Source of the DNA: Vagococcus teuberi
GTDB taxonomy: Bacteria > Bacillota > Bacilli > Lactobacillales > Vagococcaceae
DNA: 64,000 nucleotides
Direction: 5' to 3'
NCBI RefSeq assembly: GCF_001870205.1
Contig: NZ_CP017267.1
Location: forward strand, 1,848,501 to 1,912,500
Shown here in pieces: positions 28,954 to 38,422 of the stretch. A program made the position numbers and the translations under genes. Under the pieces are notes generated by a model. That model worked only from the letters and a program-made list of their open reading frames with translations, made no database searches and was not told the DNA's origin. Every line of letters begins with the position of its first letter. The first letter of the stretch is position 1.

Positions 28954-30130
28954 CTTTATATAACTTAAACCCTGGGATAGTCAACATCACACATAAACTT
29001 ACAAGGTAAATGGCTGATAGGCACACAACTACTGCTGTTAAAGAATAATTATCCATTAAAAAGCCAATCACAACCGAAGAAAAACCACCAATTGCGCGAC
29101 CTAAGTTCATAATCACATTATTAGCTGTCGCACGTATTTCAGTTGGATAAAGAGAACTGATTATGGCACCGTATCCACCATACATGCCATTAATAAAGTA
29201 GCCAACTAACATCGTTGAAAGTAGCAAACTCCATTGCCCTTTTGCTAAAACAATTAAATAGACTGACAATGATGAAAAAATTAAAAATAACCCAAATGAT
29301 AATTTCGGACCAAGTTTATCCATCACCGTTCCAAATGTCAACATTCCTAAACTCATGCCAAAAATAGTACTAATCATCCACAATGACGATCCTGATACAG
29401 ACAAGCCTAGTTGTTTTTGCATAATAGATGGTAACCAGTTCATCAAACCGAAATATCCCGCAATTTGGACTGTCACCATTAAAGTTAGTCCCACTGTTTG
29501 CCAAGTCGTTTGAACATCTTTAAATAATAAAGATAATTTTGGTTTTTCACCACTTTCTTGACGTTCTTTAAAACTTTCAGGTTCTTCTAAACCTCGTCTA
29601 ATAAATAAAACAAAAAATATTGGTAAAACACCTATAACATACAACATCTTCCAACCTAGTACAGGAATAATCAATGAGGCTAAAATAGCCGCAACAATTG
29701 CTCCTACTTGTCCACCAATCGCAACTACCGACGTTGCTCTTGCTAAGTTTTTCTTTGAAAAGGTTTCTGAGACAAGTGACATACATGCCCCATACTCTCC
29801 ACCTGCTCCCACACCTGCAATAAAACGGAATAAATAAATCAAATAAATATTTGAAGCAAAAAACATCAACAATGATGCAATTGAAAAGGTAATGACTGTA
29901 TATGAAAAGACTTTAACTCTTCCTATTTTATCGGCTAAAAGACCAAAAAAAATACCACCTGCCAACATGCCCAAATTAGTAATAGTGGAAATAAATCCCG
30001 CTTGAGCACTTGTAACCTGTAGTGATGAAATAATAGATGATAATGAAAATGCCAAAAACATGATATCCATGTTCTCTAACCCGATACCTGCCGCTGTTGA
30101 TACTAAAACTTTTCGTTGATACTTAGACAC
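28946..30130 (-). CDS. MFS transporter, metabolite:H+ symporter type
   Basis: A 394-residue 12-helix carrier. The MFS loop motif appears as GLLADKIGRVKVF; RFIAGVGAGGEYGACMSLVSE is typical of the sugar/aromatic acid/niacin symporter branch, and YPTEIRATANNVIMNLGR supports this. Substrate not predictable; NiaP- or YceI-like relatives carry niacin or aromatic acids. Start: GTG at 30130, nine bases after GGAG; an in-frame TTG two codons earlier is too close. Confidence 0.85.
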   Translation of the reverse strand: MSKYQRKVLVSTAAGIGLENMDIMFLAFSLSSIISSLQVTSAQAGFISTITNLGMLAGGIFFGLLADKIGRVKVFSYTVITFSIASLLMFFASNIYLIYLFRFIAGVGAGGEYGACMSLVSETFSKKNLARATSVVAIGGQVGAIVAAILASLIIPVLGWKMLYVIGVLPIFFVLFIRRGLEEPESFKERQESGEKPKLSLLFKDVQTTWQTVGLTLMVTVQIAGYFGLMNWLPSIMQKQLGLSVSGSSLWMISTIFGMSLGMLTFGTVMDKLGPKLSFGLFLIFSSLSVYLIVLAKGQWSLLLSTMLVGYFINGMYGGYGAIISSLYPTEIRATANNVIMNLGRAIGGFSSVVIGFLMDNYSLTAVVVCLSAIYLVSLCVMLTIPGFKLYKEN

Positions 30131-30235
30131 GAACAATCTCTCCTTCTTTTAACCATTTTTACTATTAAATCATAATTATTCACAAAAAGAAAGAAAAAAT
30201 TTCGTTTTTTTGTTATTTTGTTTTTTTATAACAAT

Positions 30236-30282
30236 TAAAAAAAGATATCAAACACCTGTTTTTAGATGTTTGATATCTTTTT
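30236..30282 (-). terminator. Intrinsic terminator after dtd
   Basis: Fourteen-base stem AAAGATATCAAACA/TGTTTGATATCTTT (30241-30280), T-run on the minus strand. Confidence 0.9.
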
Positions 30283-30284
30283 AA

Positions 30285-30722
30285 TTATTTATCATAAATA
30301 ATCGTTACTGGTCCATCATTTTTTATATCAACTAACATATCCGCTCCAAAGACACCCTCTTTTACTTCTATGCCTTCTTGACGTAGCTGCTCGTTGAAAT
30401 AATCGTATAACTTACTAGCCATATCAGGACGACCAGCTTTAGCAAAACTTGGACGATTGCCCTTTTTAGTATCAGCTAATAAGGTAAACTGTGAAATGGA
30501 TAAAATACTGCCTTCAATTTGATGGATATCTAGATTCATCTTTCCTTCTTCATCCTCAAAAACTCTTAGTTTACTTATTTTTTTTGCCAGATAATCTGCT
30601 TCTTCTTTCGTATCTTCTTCTGCAATACCAACTAAAAGCATATATCCTTTTTCAATACTCGCTACTTTTTTGTTATCTATTGAGACACTTGCTTCTGATA
30701 CACGTTGCAATACTACTCGCAT
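30285..30722 (-). CDS. dtd: D-aminoacyl-tRNA deacylase
   Basis: A 145-residue proofreading enzyme that frees D-amino acids from t[16 protein letters not shown], the [17 protein letters not shown] motif and the Gly-Pro motif near the C-terminus ([11 protein letters not shown]) are all present. GGTGAG precedes the ATG. It follows the rel gene by 11 bp, a usual arrangement in Firmicutes. Confidence 0.97.
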   Translation of the reverse strand: MRVVLQRVSEASVSIDNKKVASIEKGYMLLVGIAEEDTKEEADYLAKKISKLRVFEDEEGKMNLDIHQIEGSILSISQFTLLADTKKGNRPSFAKAGRPDMASKLYDYFNEQLRQEGIEVKEGVFGADMLVDIKNDGPVTIIYDK

Positions 30723-30733
30723 ACTGTTCTCAC

Positions 30734-32446
30734 CTACCCTTTTGTTCGCTTCACGCTATGAACGTCTGGTATATTTTTTATCTTATCAACAATTTGTTCT
30801 AAATGAGCCAAATTACGAATGCTTATTGTTAAATGGATGACACCCATTTTATTCTTAGCTGTCTTTGCTTCCACACTCATCAGTTTTTTAGTATTAGCAT
30901 TTACAACGAGTAGCACATCATTTAATAATCCTGAGCGATTGTAGCCATAAATCTCTAAATCAGCATTGTACTCCGTTTCGCTATTGACTGCTGTATCTTC
31001 CCACTCAACTTCAATTTGACGCTCTTTTACTTCAGGTGAACTATTCATATTTGGACAGTCTTGACTGGGTCCAAATGAATTTTGAGAAGTTAAAACCTCA
31101 ATGATATCGCCATTTTTTAATTTATAATCAAGTGGTACCATCTTGCCATTTACTTTTGCTCCAGTGGTTTTATTTCCCACTTCAGTATGGATATTATAAG
31201 CAAAATCAAGCGGTCCTGAGCCTTTTGGTAATTCCGTTACGTCTCCTTTTGGTGTGAACACGTACACTTTATCACTAAAGATTTCACCTTTTACATTATC
31301 CATAAACTCAGAGGCGTCATAGTTTTCATCTTGTAATTCAATAATTTCACGCAACAGACTAATCTGATTGGCATTTTTATCTGTCTGTTGATCTGTTTTT
31401 CCTTCTTTATATGCCCAGTGAGCCGCTACCCCAAATTCAGCAATTTGATGCATTTCATGGGTTCTAATTTGAATTTCAATTGGACTACCATTTGGTCCAA
31501 TGATTGTGGTATGTAGCGACTGGTACATATTTGTTTTAGGAACAGCAATATAGTCTTTAAAACGACCTGGAAGTGGCTTCCACTTGGTATGAATCGCGCC
31601 TAAAACAGCATAACAATCTTTAATTGAATCAACAATCACACGAATAGCTAATAAATCATAAATTTCAGAGAATTCTTTTTTCTTGTCATGCATTTTACAA
31701 TAAATTGAATAGATATGTTTTGGACGACCATAAATCTCACCATAAATTCCCAACTCTTCTGTCGCTTCTCTAATCTCTTCTACTGCTTGAGCGACATATT
31801 GTTCTCGTTCACCACGTTTTGATTTCATCAAGTGAACAATGCGATAATATTGACGAGGATTCAAATAATGAAGAGAGCGATCTTCAAGCTCCCACTTAAT
31901 CAAACTAATACCCAAACGATGAGCTAAGGGAGCATATATTTCCAACGTTTCCTTTGCAATACGTCGTTGCTTGTCTTCTCTTAAATGGTTTAACGTCCGC
32001 ATATTATGAACTCTATCCGCTAGTTTCACCATAATGACACGTAAGTCTTGTGACATGGCTAATAACATTTTACGATGATTTTCAGCGAGTTGTTCTTCAT
32101 GTGATTTGTATTTAATTTTTCCAAGTTTTGTCACACCATCTACTAGCATGGCAACGTCTGGACCAAATTCTTTTTCCAAGTCTTCTAACGTAACATCTGT
32201 GTCTTCCACCACATCATGTAGAAACCCTGTGGCAACAGTATGAGGATCCATATTTAATTCAGCCAAAATCCCTGCTACTTGGATGGGATGAATAATGTAT
32301 GGCTCCCCTGATTTTCTAAATTGTTCTTTATGTGCTTCTCTTGCGTAATCACTTGCTTTTTCAACAAATGCAACATGCTGAGGGTTCATATAAGTCGATA
32401 CCATTTTTATTACTTCTTCAGCGGTCAAATCTTTTTCTTTTGGCAT
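30734..32446 (-). CDS. relA: Bifunctional (p)ppGpp synthetase/hydrolase, internally deleted
   Basis: A 570-residue Rel protein; long Rel enzymes of the group are usually about 735-740 residues. The HD hydrolase domain ([18 protein letters not shown]), synthetase domain ([20 protein letters not shown]) and TGS domain ([14 protein letters not shown]) are intact. After [11 protein letters not shown] the chain passes straight into [13 protein letters not shown], normally the end of the zinc-finger/CC domain, then the C-terminal ACT domain. The helical and most of the zinc-finger regions, roughly 165 residues, are missing in frame; junction near residue 463 (31057). Strong AGGAGG precedes the ATG. 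Both enzymatic halves may work, but ribosome-dependent control should be altered. Confidence 0.9.
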   Translation of the reverse strand: MPKEKDLTAEEVIKMVSTYMNPQHVAFVEKASDYAREAHKEQFRKSGEPYIIHPIQVAGILAELNMDPHTVATGFLHDVVEDTDVTLEDLEKEFGPDVAMLVDGVTKLGKIKYKSHEEQLAENHRKMLLAMSQDLRVIMVKLADRVHNMRTLNHLREDKQRRIAKETLEIYAPLAHRLGISLIKWELEDRSLHYLNPRQYYRIVHLMKSKRGEREQYVAQAVEEIREATEELGIYGEIYGRPKHIYSIYCKMHDKKKEFSEIYDLLAIRVIVDSIKDCYAVLGAIHTKWKPLPGRFKDYIAVPKTNMYQSLHTTIIGPNGSPIEIQIRTHEMHQIAEFGVAAHWAYKEGKTDQQTDKNANQISLLREIIELQDENYDASEFMDNVKGEIFSDKVYVFTPKGDVTELPKGSGPLDFAYNIHTEVGNKTTGAKVNGKMVPLDYKLKNGDIIEVLTSQNSFGPSQDCPNMNSSPEVKERQIEVEWEDTAVNSETEYNADLEIYGYNRSGLLNDVLLVVNANTKKLMSVEAKTAKNKMGVIHLTISIRNLAHLEQIVDKIKNIPDVHSVKRTKG

Positions 32447-32465
32447 GTTTTCCCCTCCTTATGAA

Positions 32466-32492
32466 AAAAAAGTACCACAATAGTACTTTTTA
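32466..32492 (-). terminator. Terminator between rsmE and relA
   Basis: AAAAGTAC/GTACTTTT stem (32468-32490). Transcribed from the minus strand it lies upstream of rsmE and downstream of nothing but is 20 bp before the relA ATG; it is followed by a T-run on the minus strand and ends the prmA-rsmE transcript. Confidence 0.75.
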
Positions 32493-32564
32493 ACTTAATT
32501 CTATTACTCTTATTATAACGCACTTAATTCACTATTTTCAATTTATCATGATTTTTTTATTTGT

Positions 32565-33320
32565 TTATTTTTCACATAGTTCCCATTGATAACTCATGGC
32601 TGATAACGCGTAAAGTGGTGCTGTTTCAGCTCGTAAAATACGTGGCCCTAACGCACAACTTTTAACGTCACACTCTTCTAATACCTTAATCTCATCTGGT
32701 GTTAAACCACCTTCTGGACCAAAAATAATAAGTAAAGACTCACCAGGATTACAAGCTGATAATGTGGTAGCAAACTGGCTTTTTTCACCTTGCTTACTAG
32801 ACTCTTCATAAGCTACTAAGCAATGAGTGAATTCCTTTGCTTTTTCTAATAACTCTTTAAAAGAACGATATAGTTGGACATTAGGCACAACCTGTCTGTG
32901 AGATTGTTCAGACGCTTCTTTTACGATTTTTTCCAATCGTTGCGTTTTCTTAACTCGTTTTTTTTCATCCCATTTGACGACAGACGTTTTTGAAGGAAAA
33001 CCAATCAATTCATGCATGCCAAGCTCTGTGCCTTTTTGTGCGACTAATTCTAGTTTATCGCCTTTAGTATACCCACAAGCGATCGTCACATTGACTGGCA
33101 TCTCTTTTTGCGTTTCTTCTTTTGAGACTTCACTAAATACAATCGTAGACTCTTCTATAGACACAATGATTGCTTTAATGGCCACTTGGTTTTGAAAGAC
33201 TAAAAAGCATTCATCATCTACTGTCATACGCATCACATTTTTCGCATGATGAAAATCGCTGTCTCTTAATTCAAACGTTGCTTGTTCGTCATAATCATAT
33301 GGCAAAAAATAACGTTGCAT
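32565..33320 (-). CDS. rsmE: 16S rRNA (uracil1498-N3)-methyltransferase
   Basis: A 251-residue SPOUT-class enzyme methylating U1498 of 16S rRNA. N-terminal PUA-like part (MQRYFLPYDYDEQ) and the knotted domain with IIFGPEGGLTPDEI and LGPRILRAETAPLYAL. The ATG at 33320 has GGAGG upstream. It begins 2 bp after the prmA stop, so the two are translationally close. Confidence 0.96.
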   Translation of the reverse strand: MQRYFLPYDYDEQATFELRDSDFHHAKNVMRMTVDDECFLVFQNQVAIKAIIVSIEESTIVFSEVSKEETQKEMPVNVTIACGYTKGDKLELVAQKGTELGMHELIGFPSKTSVVKWDEKKRVKKTQRLEKIVKEASEQSHRQVVPNVQLYRSFKELLEKAKEFTHCLVAYEESSKQGEKSQFATTLSACNPGESLLIIFGPEGGLTPDEIKVLEECDVKSCALGPRILRAETAPLYALSAMSYQWELCEK

Positions 33321-33322
33321 GT

Positions 33323-34270
33323 TTAATCCTCCAATTGTTTTTTTACGATGATAGCATACCAATCTTTTTGTTTGAATAATTGATCCACAACAAATGATTC
33401 TTTTTCTAATTCTTCTAAAATCATTGGTACTTTGTCTTCGATAATTCCTGAAATAATCAGTGTTCCGTCATCTTTCAGGCAACGATGCGCATCTTTTAAC
33501 ATCAGCACAATAATGTCAGCCAAAATATTCGCCACAATGACGTCCGCTTTTTTATCAACACCATTTAATAAGTCATTAGCGGAAACATGTACGTCTGTTG
33601 CGATAGGATTTAATGCCATATTTTCTTTTGCTGAATTTACCGCAACCTCATCTAAATCATAAGCATAGACGTCTTTTGCTCCTAGAAACTTACTCGCAAT
33701 ACTTAATACGCCAGAACCTGTTCCAACGTCTAACACTGTCTCTCCACCACGTAATGTCACTTCAAGTGCTTGTAAAGTCAAACGTGTGGTTGGATGTGTC
33801 CCTGTACCAAATGCCATGCCTGGATCAAGATAGATAATATGCTCATCAGGATTGTTTGGTGTATAGTCTTGCCATTCAGGGACAATCGTTAAATAACGGC
33901 TAATATTGACCGGGTGATAATATTTTTTCCAAGCAGTTGCCCAATCACTTTCTTCTACTTCAGAAGCAGTGATGCTATGTTTGCCAATGTCTAAACCGAA
34001 TGTGGTAAGTTCTTCTACTTTTAGTTGAATACTAGGAATGATTTCTGGTAAAAATAATGTTTCTGGGAAATAAGCAATCACTTCTGCCCCTTCTTTTCGA
34101 TGAGAAAACGTCTCCTTATCTAAAATCTCTCCAAAAGGGTCACTTTCAAAATTCACTAGGTCCATTGAGTCCTCAATAGCTACCCCGTTAGCTCCTGCTT
34201 CCATTAAAATACTTGATACTGCTTCTACTGCCTCACTGGAAGTAATAACAGATAATTGATTCCACTTCAT
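33323..34270 (-). CDS. prmA: Ribosomal protein L11 methyltransferase
   Basis: A 315-residue SAM-dependent enzyme that trimethylates L11. The N-terminal recognition domain is followed by LDPGMAFGTGTHPTT, the SAM-binding VLDVGTGSGVLSI and the active-site NILADI. Full length. Operon DUF3013-prmA-rsmE. Confidence 0.97.
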   Translation of the reverse strand: MKWNQLSVITSSEAVEAVSSILMEAGANGVAIEDSMDLVNFESDPFGEILDKETFSHRKEGAEVIAYFPETLFLPEIIPSIQLKVEELTTFGLDIGKHSITASEVEESDWATAWKKYYHPVNISRYLTIVPEWQDYTPNNPDEHIIYLDPGMAFGTGTHPTTRLTLQALEVTLRGGETVLDVGTGSGVLSIASKFLGAKDVYAYDLDEVAVNSAKENMALNPIATDVHVSANDLLNGVDKKADVIVANILADIIVLMLKDAHRCLKDDGTLIISGIIEDKVPMILEELEKESFVVDQLFKQKDWYAIIVKKQLED

Positions 34271-34285
34271 TGTCTAATCTCCCTT

Positions 34286-34759
34286 TTAATACTTTGGATA
34301 AGCTACCATAGCTGTCTCGTTATTATTTTTTTTCACTTCTTCAAACGCCGCATCATCCCATACTAACTCAAACGTTTCGATGGTTTCATCATTTAAGAAA
34401 TCTAGCAAATCATCTTGTCCATTAACTAATACTTCTGCTAAATAGTTTGCTAACGCTGTGATATCTCCTTTTGCCATTCCTTTTTTACGATTAAATGGAA
34501 TCACAGTTAAATATTCTAATTCATCAGGTGTTTCTTTATCATCAGCATATAAAACTAAACTATCTTCAAACTCAATCACTTTTTCTTCAGATTGCGTTCC
34601 TTCTTCATCTTCAATGACATCATTTAATTTATTTTCAGCAAATAATACTACAGATACTTCAATTCTGTGTTGCCTAACATCCCAATCAATCGCAAAATCA
34701 AAGTCTCCTAAAGATTTTTCAAGTTGTTTTTCTAATTCTGTTAACATGTTGTCTTTCAT
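34286..34759 (-). CDS. DUF3013 family protein
   Basis: A 157-residue acidic protein of a lactobacillales-specific family of unknown function. It lies directly upstream of prmA (15 bp) on the same strand. The start is not clear: ATGs at 34759 and 34747 and a GTG at 34771 share the frame and none has a strong ribosome-binding site. Cytosolic; no known motifs. Confidence 0.75.
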   Translation of the reverse strand: MKDNMLTELEKQLEKSLGDFDFAIDWDVRQHRIEVSVVLFAENKLNDVIEDEEGTQSEEKVIEFEDSLVLYADDKETPDELEYLTVIPFNRKKGMAKGDITALANYLAEVLVNGQDDLLDFLNDETIETFELVWDDAAFEEVKKNNNETAMVAYPKY

Positions 34760-34819
34760 TTTTTCACACACTTACACTTTCTTTGTATTGTCTCTCCTAT
34801 CATACAAAAGTTGCTAGCA

Positions 34820-34847
34820 TTTGTCATTACTAATCCTATGTTATAAT
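34820..34847 (+). promoter_or_regulatory. Promoter of rarA
   Basis: Extended -10 TGTTATAAT (34839-34847) with TTTGTC 16 bp upstream of the hexamer; the rarA ATG is 25 bp further on. Confidence 0.65.
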
Positions 34848-34871
34848 GAGTTTATTAAAGGGGGAAGACAG

Positions 34872-36152
34872 ATGAATAAACCTCTCGCTTATCGTATGAG
34901 ACCAAAAACGATTGATGATGTTGTTGGCCAAACCCATTTAGTTGGTGAAGGAAAAATCATTCGCCGTATGGTTGATGCCAAACAATTATCCTCTATGATT
35001 TTATATGGTCCACCTGGAACTGGAAAAACAAGTATTGCTAGTGCGATTGCAGGCTCAACTCACTATGCTTTTCGCATGTTGAATGCTGCAACAGATAGTA
35101 AAAAAGATTTACAAATTGTTGTAGAAGAAGCAAAAATGAGTGGCACCCTTATCTTATTACTAGATGAAGTCCATCGCCTTGATAAACCAAAACAAGATTT
35201 TTTATTGCCTCATTTAGAAAACGGTCGGGTGATTTTGATTGGTGCGACAACTGAAAATCCTTATATTTCAATTAACCCAGCGATTCGAAGTCGAACGCAG
35301 ATTTTTGAAGTCAAACCGCTCAATGAAGAAGATATCAAACAAGCGATTGAAAGAGCGTTAGCTGACAGTCAGGATGGATTAGGTGATTTGGATGTGACGG
35401 TCACTGATGAAGCTATGATTCATTTAACACGAGCAACCAATGGCGATTTGAGAAGTGCACTAAATGGCTTAGAACTTGCTGTTAAATCAACTAAACCTGA
35501 TACTAATGGAAAAATAATCATTGCTTTAGACATCATAGAAGAATGTGTGCAACGAAAATCACTCACTCATGACAAAGACGGCGATGCTCATTATGATGTG
35601 ATTTCTGCGTTTCAAAAAAGTATTCGTGGAAGTGACGTGGATGCTGCCTTGCATTATATGGCAAGACTCGTTGAAGCTGGGGATATGATGTCGATTTGTA
35701 GGCGATTGATGGTGATTGCGTATGAAGACATTGGTCTAGCTAATCCTGGAGCTTGTGCAAGAACTGTTTCGGCTGTTCAAGCAGCTGAAAAATTAGGCTT
35801 TCCTGAAGCACGTATTCCTTTAGCTAATGCTGTCATTGATTTGTGTTTATCACCAAAATCAAATTCAAGTATCGTCGCGATTGACAAGGCCTTAAGTGAC
35901 ATTAGACAAGGAAATACAGGAGACGTTCCTGATTATTTGAAGGACTCACATTACAACGGTGCTGAAAAATTAAATCGTGGAGTCGATTACAAATACCCAC
36001 ACAGTTTTGACAATCATTGGGTCAAACAACAGTACTTACCAAACAAAATTAAAAATGCCTCTTATTACGAACCTGTTAAAACTGGAAAATACGAAATAGC
36101 TTTAGGAAAACAGTGGGAATGGCTAATATCGCAAAAGAAAGGCCAGTCCTAA
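34872..36152 (+). CDS. rarA: Replication-associated recombination protein A
   Basis: A 426-residue AAA+ ATPase of the clamp-loader/RuvB-like family acting at stalled forks. LAYRMRPKTIDDVVGQ starts it; Walker A GPPGTGKTS, Walker B LLLDEVHRLD, sensor GATTENPY and the C-terminal tetramerisation domain (MSICRRLMVIAYEDIGLANP) are present. The ATG at 34872 follows AAGGGGG; an ORF start at 34821 precedes the promoter's -10. Confidence 0.96.
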   Translation: MNKPLAYRMRPKTIDDVVGQTHLVGEGKIIRRMVDAKQLSSMILYGPPGTGKTSIASAIAGSTHYAFRMLNAATDSKKDLQIVVEEAKMSGTLILLLDEVHRLDKPKQDFLLPHLENGRVILIGATTENPYISINPAIRSRTQIFEVKPLNEEDIKQAIERALADSQDGLGDLDVTVTDEAMIHLTRATNGDLRSALNGLELAVKSTKPDTNGKIIIALDIIEECVQRKSLTHDKDGDAHYDVISAFQKSIRGSDVDAALHYMARLVEAGDMMSICRRLMVIAYEDIGLANPGACARTVSAVQAAEKLGFPEARIPLANAVIDLCLSPKSNSSIVAIDKALSDIRQGNTGDVPDYLKDSHYNGAEKLNRGVDYKYPHSFDNHWVKQQYLPNKIKNASYYEPVKTGKYEIALGKQWEWLISQKKGQS

Positions 36153-36155
36153 CAA

Positions 36156-36184
36156 TTGAAGAATCTTAATTCCTGTGCTATTAT
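36156..36184 (+). promoter_or_regulatory. Promoter of the 6S-like RNA
   Basis: TTGAAG (36156-36161), 17 bp, TATTAT (36179-36184), partly overlapping nothing but the rarA downstream region; the predicted RNA starts about eight bases later. Confidence 0.75.
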
Positions 36185-36192
36185 ATAACTAA

Positions 36193-36384
36193 GATATCTG
36201 TGATGTACGCAGTATCCCCATTAGTGTTGACCGAACAAATCGTTTTACTTTGGGAATCAACGAGTATTTATTAAAAACAGGCCTTTTCATTTGGTAGTTT
36301 GAGGTATTTACAGCGATTCCCACCTGCATTTTTTAGCGGGTTCAACCATCAGGGATACAAAACGGCATCGACGGATATTTTTTT
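36193..36384 (+). ncRNA. ssrS: 6S RNA (Lacto-usp type)
   Basis: About 190 nt lying between rarA and usp. The ends pair as a long interrupted helix: ATATC/GGATAT, GATG/CATC and AGTATCCC/GGGATAC, enclosing a large central open region. TTTTTTT follows the 3' arm. 6S RNA imitates an open promoter and binds RNA polymerase holoenzyme in stationary phase; the same position before usp genes defines the Lacto-usp motif in Lactobacillales. Identified by position and pairing, not by alignment. Confidence 0.75.
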
Positions 36385-36414
36385 GTGCGTTTAAAAAGAA
36401 AAGGTTGTGATACG

Positions 36415-36684
36415 TTGTATAACATTATTCTATTAGTTTTTGCTTTTATTTTATGTGTTATTAGTTATTTTTTATCAAAAAAGCAAGAGGCTTTGTTAGT
36501 CGTTTTTACTAAAAAAAATCAACCCACATTAAAAGCTTTTTCAGTATCACTTCTTGTATTAGCGATTATTGGTATAGTTATTGGGTTATTTTTTGCAACA
36601 AAGTTAACTAGCTTAGCTTTCATCATTATTGTACTTTGCGTATCGGCTGTATTTAGTATAATATTATCTCAAAACATTTACTAA
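36415..36684 (+). CDS. Small membrane protein before usp (TTG start likely)
   Basis: About 89 residues with three predicted membrane helices (YNIILLVFAFILCVISYFL; AFSVSLLVLAIIGIVIGLFF; LAFIIIVLCVSAVFSIIL). The likely start is TTG at 36415 behind AAAAGG; a GTG at 36385 would lie in the terminator of the 6S-like RNA. No family recognised. It precedes usp by 17 bp and is probably cotranscribed. Confidence 0.7.
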   Translation: MYNIILLVFAFILCVISYFLSKKQEALLVVFTKKNQPTLKAFSVSLLVLAIIGIVIGLFFATKLTSLAFIIIVLCVSAVFSIILSQNIY

Positions 36685-36701
36685 GGGGAGTATGGATTAT
36701 C

Positions 36702-37157
36702 ATGCAAAAAGAATACAAAAAAATATTGGTCGCAATGGATGGATCAAAAGAATCAGAACGTGCACTAAAAAAAGCAGTGCATGTAGCCAAACGAAACGAT
36801 GCCACCCTTTATATTACTCATGTTGTTGATATGCGCGCATTTGAGACTGTTTCATCTTATGACGAGACACTTGCAACAAATGCTAAAAAAGAGGCTGATG
36901 AAGCCTTAAAACAATATATTGAATACGCTCATGAACACAAGTTTGACAAAGTAGAAACAGTGATTCGTATCGGTGTACCTAAAATCGTTCTATCTGAAGA
37001 TTTACCAAAAGAATTAGGAATTGATTTAATTATGTTAGGTGCAACTGGATTAAATACAATGGAGCGAATTTTATTAGGTTCTGTCTCTAGCTATGTTTCT
37101 GTTCATGCAAAAAGTGATGTTTTAGTCGTTCGCACAGACGTGGATAACAAACAATAA
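36702..37157 (+). CDS. Universal stress protein, UspA family
   Basis: A 151-residue cytosolic protein with the Usp fold. ILVAMDGSKESERALKKAV starts it; the ATP-binding pattern appears as LGATGLNTMERILLGSVSSYV. It may bind ATP and helps survival under stress; direct function unclear. AGGGGAG precedes the ATG. Its shared region with 6S-like RNA recalls the arrangement in other lactobacilli. Confidence 0.92.
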   Translation: MQKEYKKILVAMDGSKESERALKKAVHVAKRNDATLYITHVVDMRAFETVSSYDETLATNAKKEADEALKQYIEYAHEHKFDKVETVIRIGVPKIVLSEDLPKELGIDLIMLGATGLNTMERILLGSVSSYVSVHAKSDVLVVRTDVDNKQ

Positions 37158-37175
37158 AACAAACCTTAAAAATCA

Positions 37176-37216
37176 AAAAAGACGAGAAACCAATCATTTG
37201 GCTCTCGTCTTTTTAT
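37176..37216. terminator. Bidirectional terminator between usp and ackA
   Basis: AAAGACGAGA..TCTCGTCTTT with an inner CCAA/TTGG helix (37178-37212), A-run on one side and T-run on the other, serving both convergent genes. Confidence 0.9.
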
Positions 37217-37224
37217 CTATCTAA

Positions 37225-38409
37225 TTATTTTTTTAATGCTTCAACGTCTCTAGCAATCATTAATTCTTCATCAGTTGGAACTAATAATACTTTTACTTTT
37301 GAATCATCAGTTGAAATAATGCGTTCTTCTCCACGAACATTGTTTTTATCAGCGTCCATTTCACAACCGAAGAAGCTTAAACCATCAATAATATTTTTAC
37401 GGATATCTACTGCGTTTTCACCAATTCCTGCTGTAAAGACAATCGCATCTACACCATTCATTGTTGCAACGTAGCTACCGATGTATTTACGTACACGGTC
37501 TTCAAAGATTTCTAAAGCAATTTTTGCTGCTTCTGTATCAGAGTTTTGTAAGTCACGCATGTCACTTGAAATACCTGATAAACCTAATAAACCAGATTTT
37601 TTGTTTAAGATATCAATCATATCTTTAATGTTAGTTAATTCTAATTTACCCATTAAGTATTGTAATAATGATGCATCAATATCACCAGAACGAGTTCCCA
37701 TTGTAACACCTGCTAGTGGTGTGAATCCCATTGATGTATCAATTGACTTTCCACCTTCAACAGCTGTAATAGAAGCGCCATTACCTAAATGACATGTAAT
37801 GATTTTTAACTCTTCGATTGGTTTACCTAACATATCAGCTGCGCGTTCTGCAACGTAACGATGACTTGTTCCATGTGCACCATATTTTCTAGCACCATAT
37901 TTTTCATAGTACTCCGTTGGAATACTGTATAAGTAATTTACTTTTGGCATTGTTGTATGGAATGATGTATCAAATACTCCAACGTTTAATGTGTTTGGTA
38001 ATAATTTTTGGAATACACGGATAACTTTTGCTTCTGCTGGGTTATGTAATGGTGCAAATTCTGCTAATTCATCAACTAAAGCAAGTGCTTTATCATCAAT
38101 AATAGCTGATTCTTTGAAATGTTCCCCACCAGCTACAATACGGTGTCCAGCTCCTGTGATTTCATCAAATGAGTCAATGATGTTTAATGTTGTTAATTGT
38201 TCTAATAACATGTTAATAGCAATTTCATGATCTTCGATGTCTTTGATTACTTCATATTTTTCATCTTCGCCATATTTAATAGTAAAGATTGAATCATTTA
38301 AACCAATTCTTTCTACAATTCCTTTAGCGACTACTGTTTCTTCTGGCATTGTATATAATTGCCATTTTAAACTTGAACTTCCAGCGTTAATTGCGATTGT
38401 TTTTGACAT
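37225..38409 (-). CDS. ackA: Acetate kinase
   Basis: A 394-residue enzyme making ATP and acetate from acetyl phosphate. [38 protein letters not shown] and [13 protein letters not shown] are conserved signatures. AGAGGAG precedes the ATG. It follows a methyltransferase gene by 13 bp, the usual neighbour at the end of comG operons in this order. Confidence 0.97.
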   Translation of the reverse strand: MSKTIAINAGSSSLKWQLYTMPEETVVAKGIVERIGLNDSIFTIKYGEDEKYEVIKDIEDHEIAINMLLEQLTTLNIIDSFDEITGAGHRIVAGGEHFKESAIIDDKALALVDELAEFAPLHNPAEAKVIRVFQKLLPNTLNVGVFDTSFHTTMPKVNYLYSIPTEYYEKYGARKYGAHGTSHRYVAERAADMLGKPIEELKIITCHLGNGASITAVEGGKSIDTSMGFTPLAGVTMGTRSGDIDASLLQYLMGKLELTNIKDMIDILNKKSGLLGLSGISSDMRDLQNSDTEAAKIALEIFEDRVRKYIGSYVATMNGVDAIVFTAGIGENAVDIRKNIIDGLSFFGCEMDADKNNVRGEERIISTDDSKVKVLLVPTDEELMIARDVEALKK

Positions 38410-38422
38410 TTTATTTTCTCCT

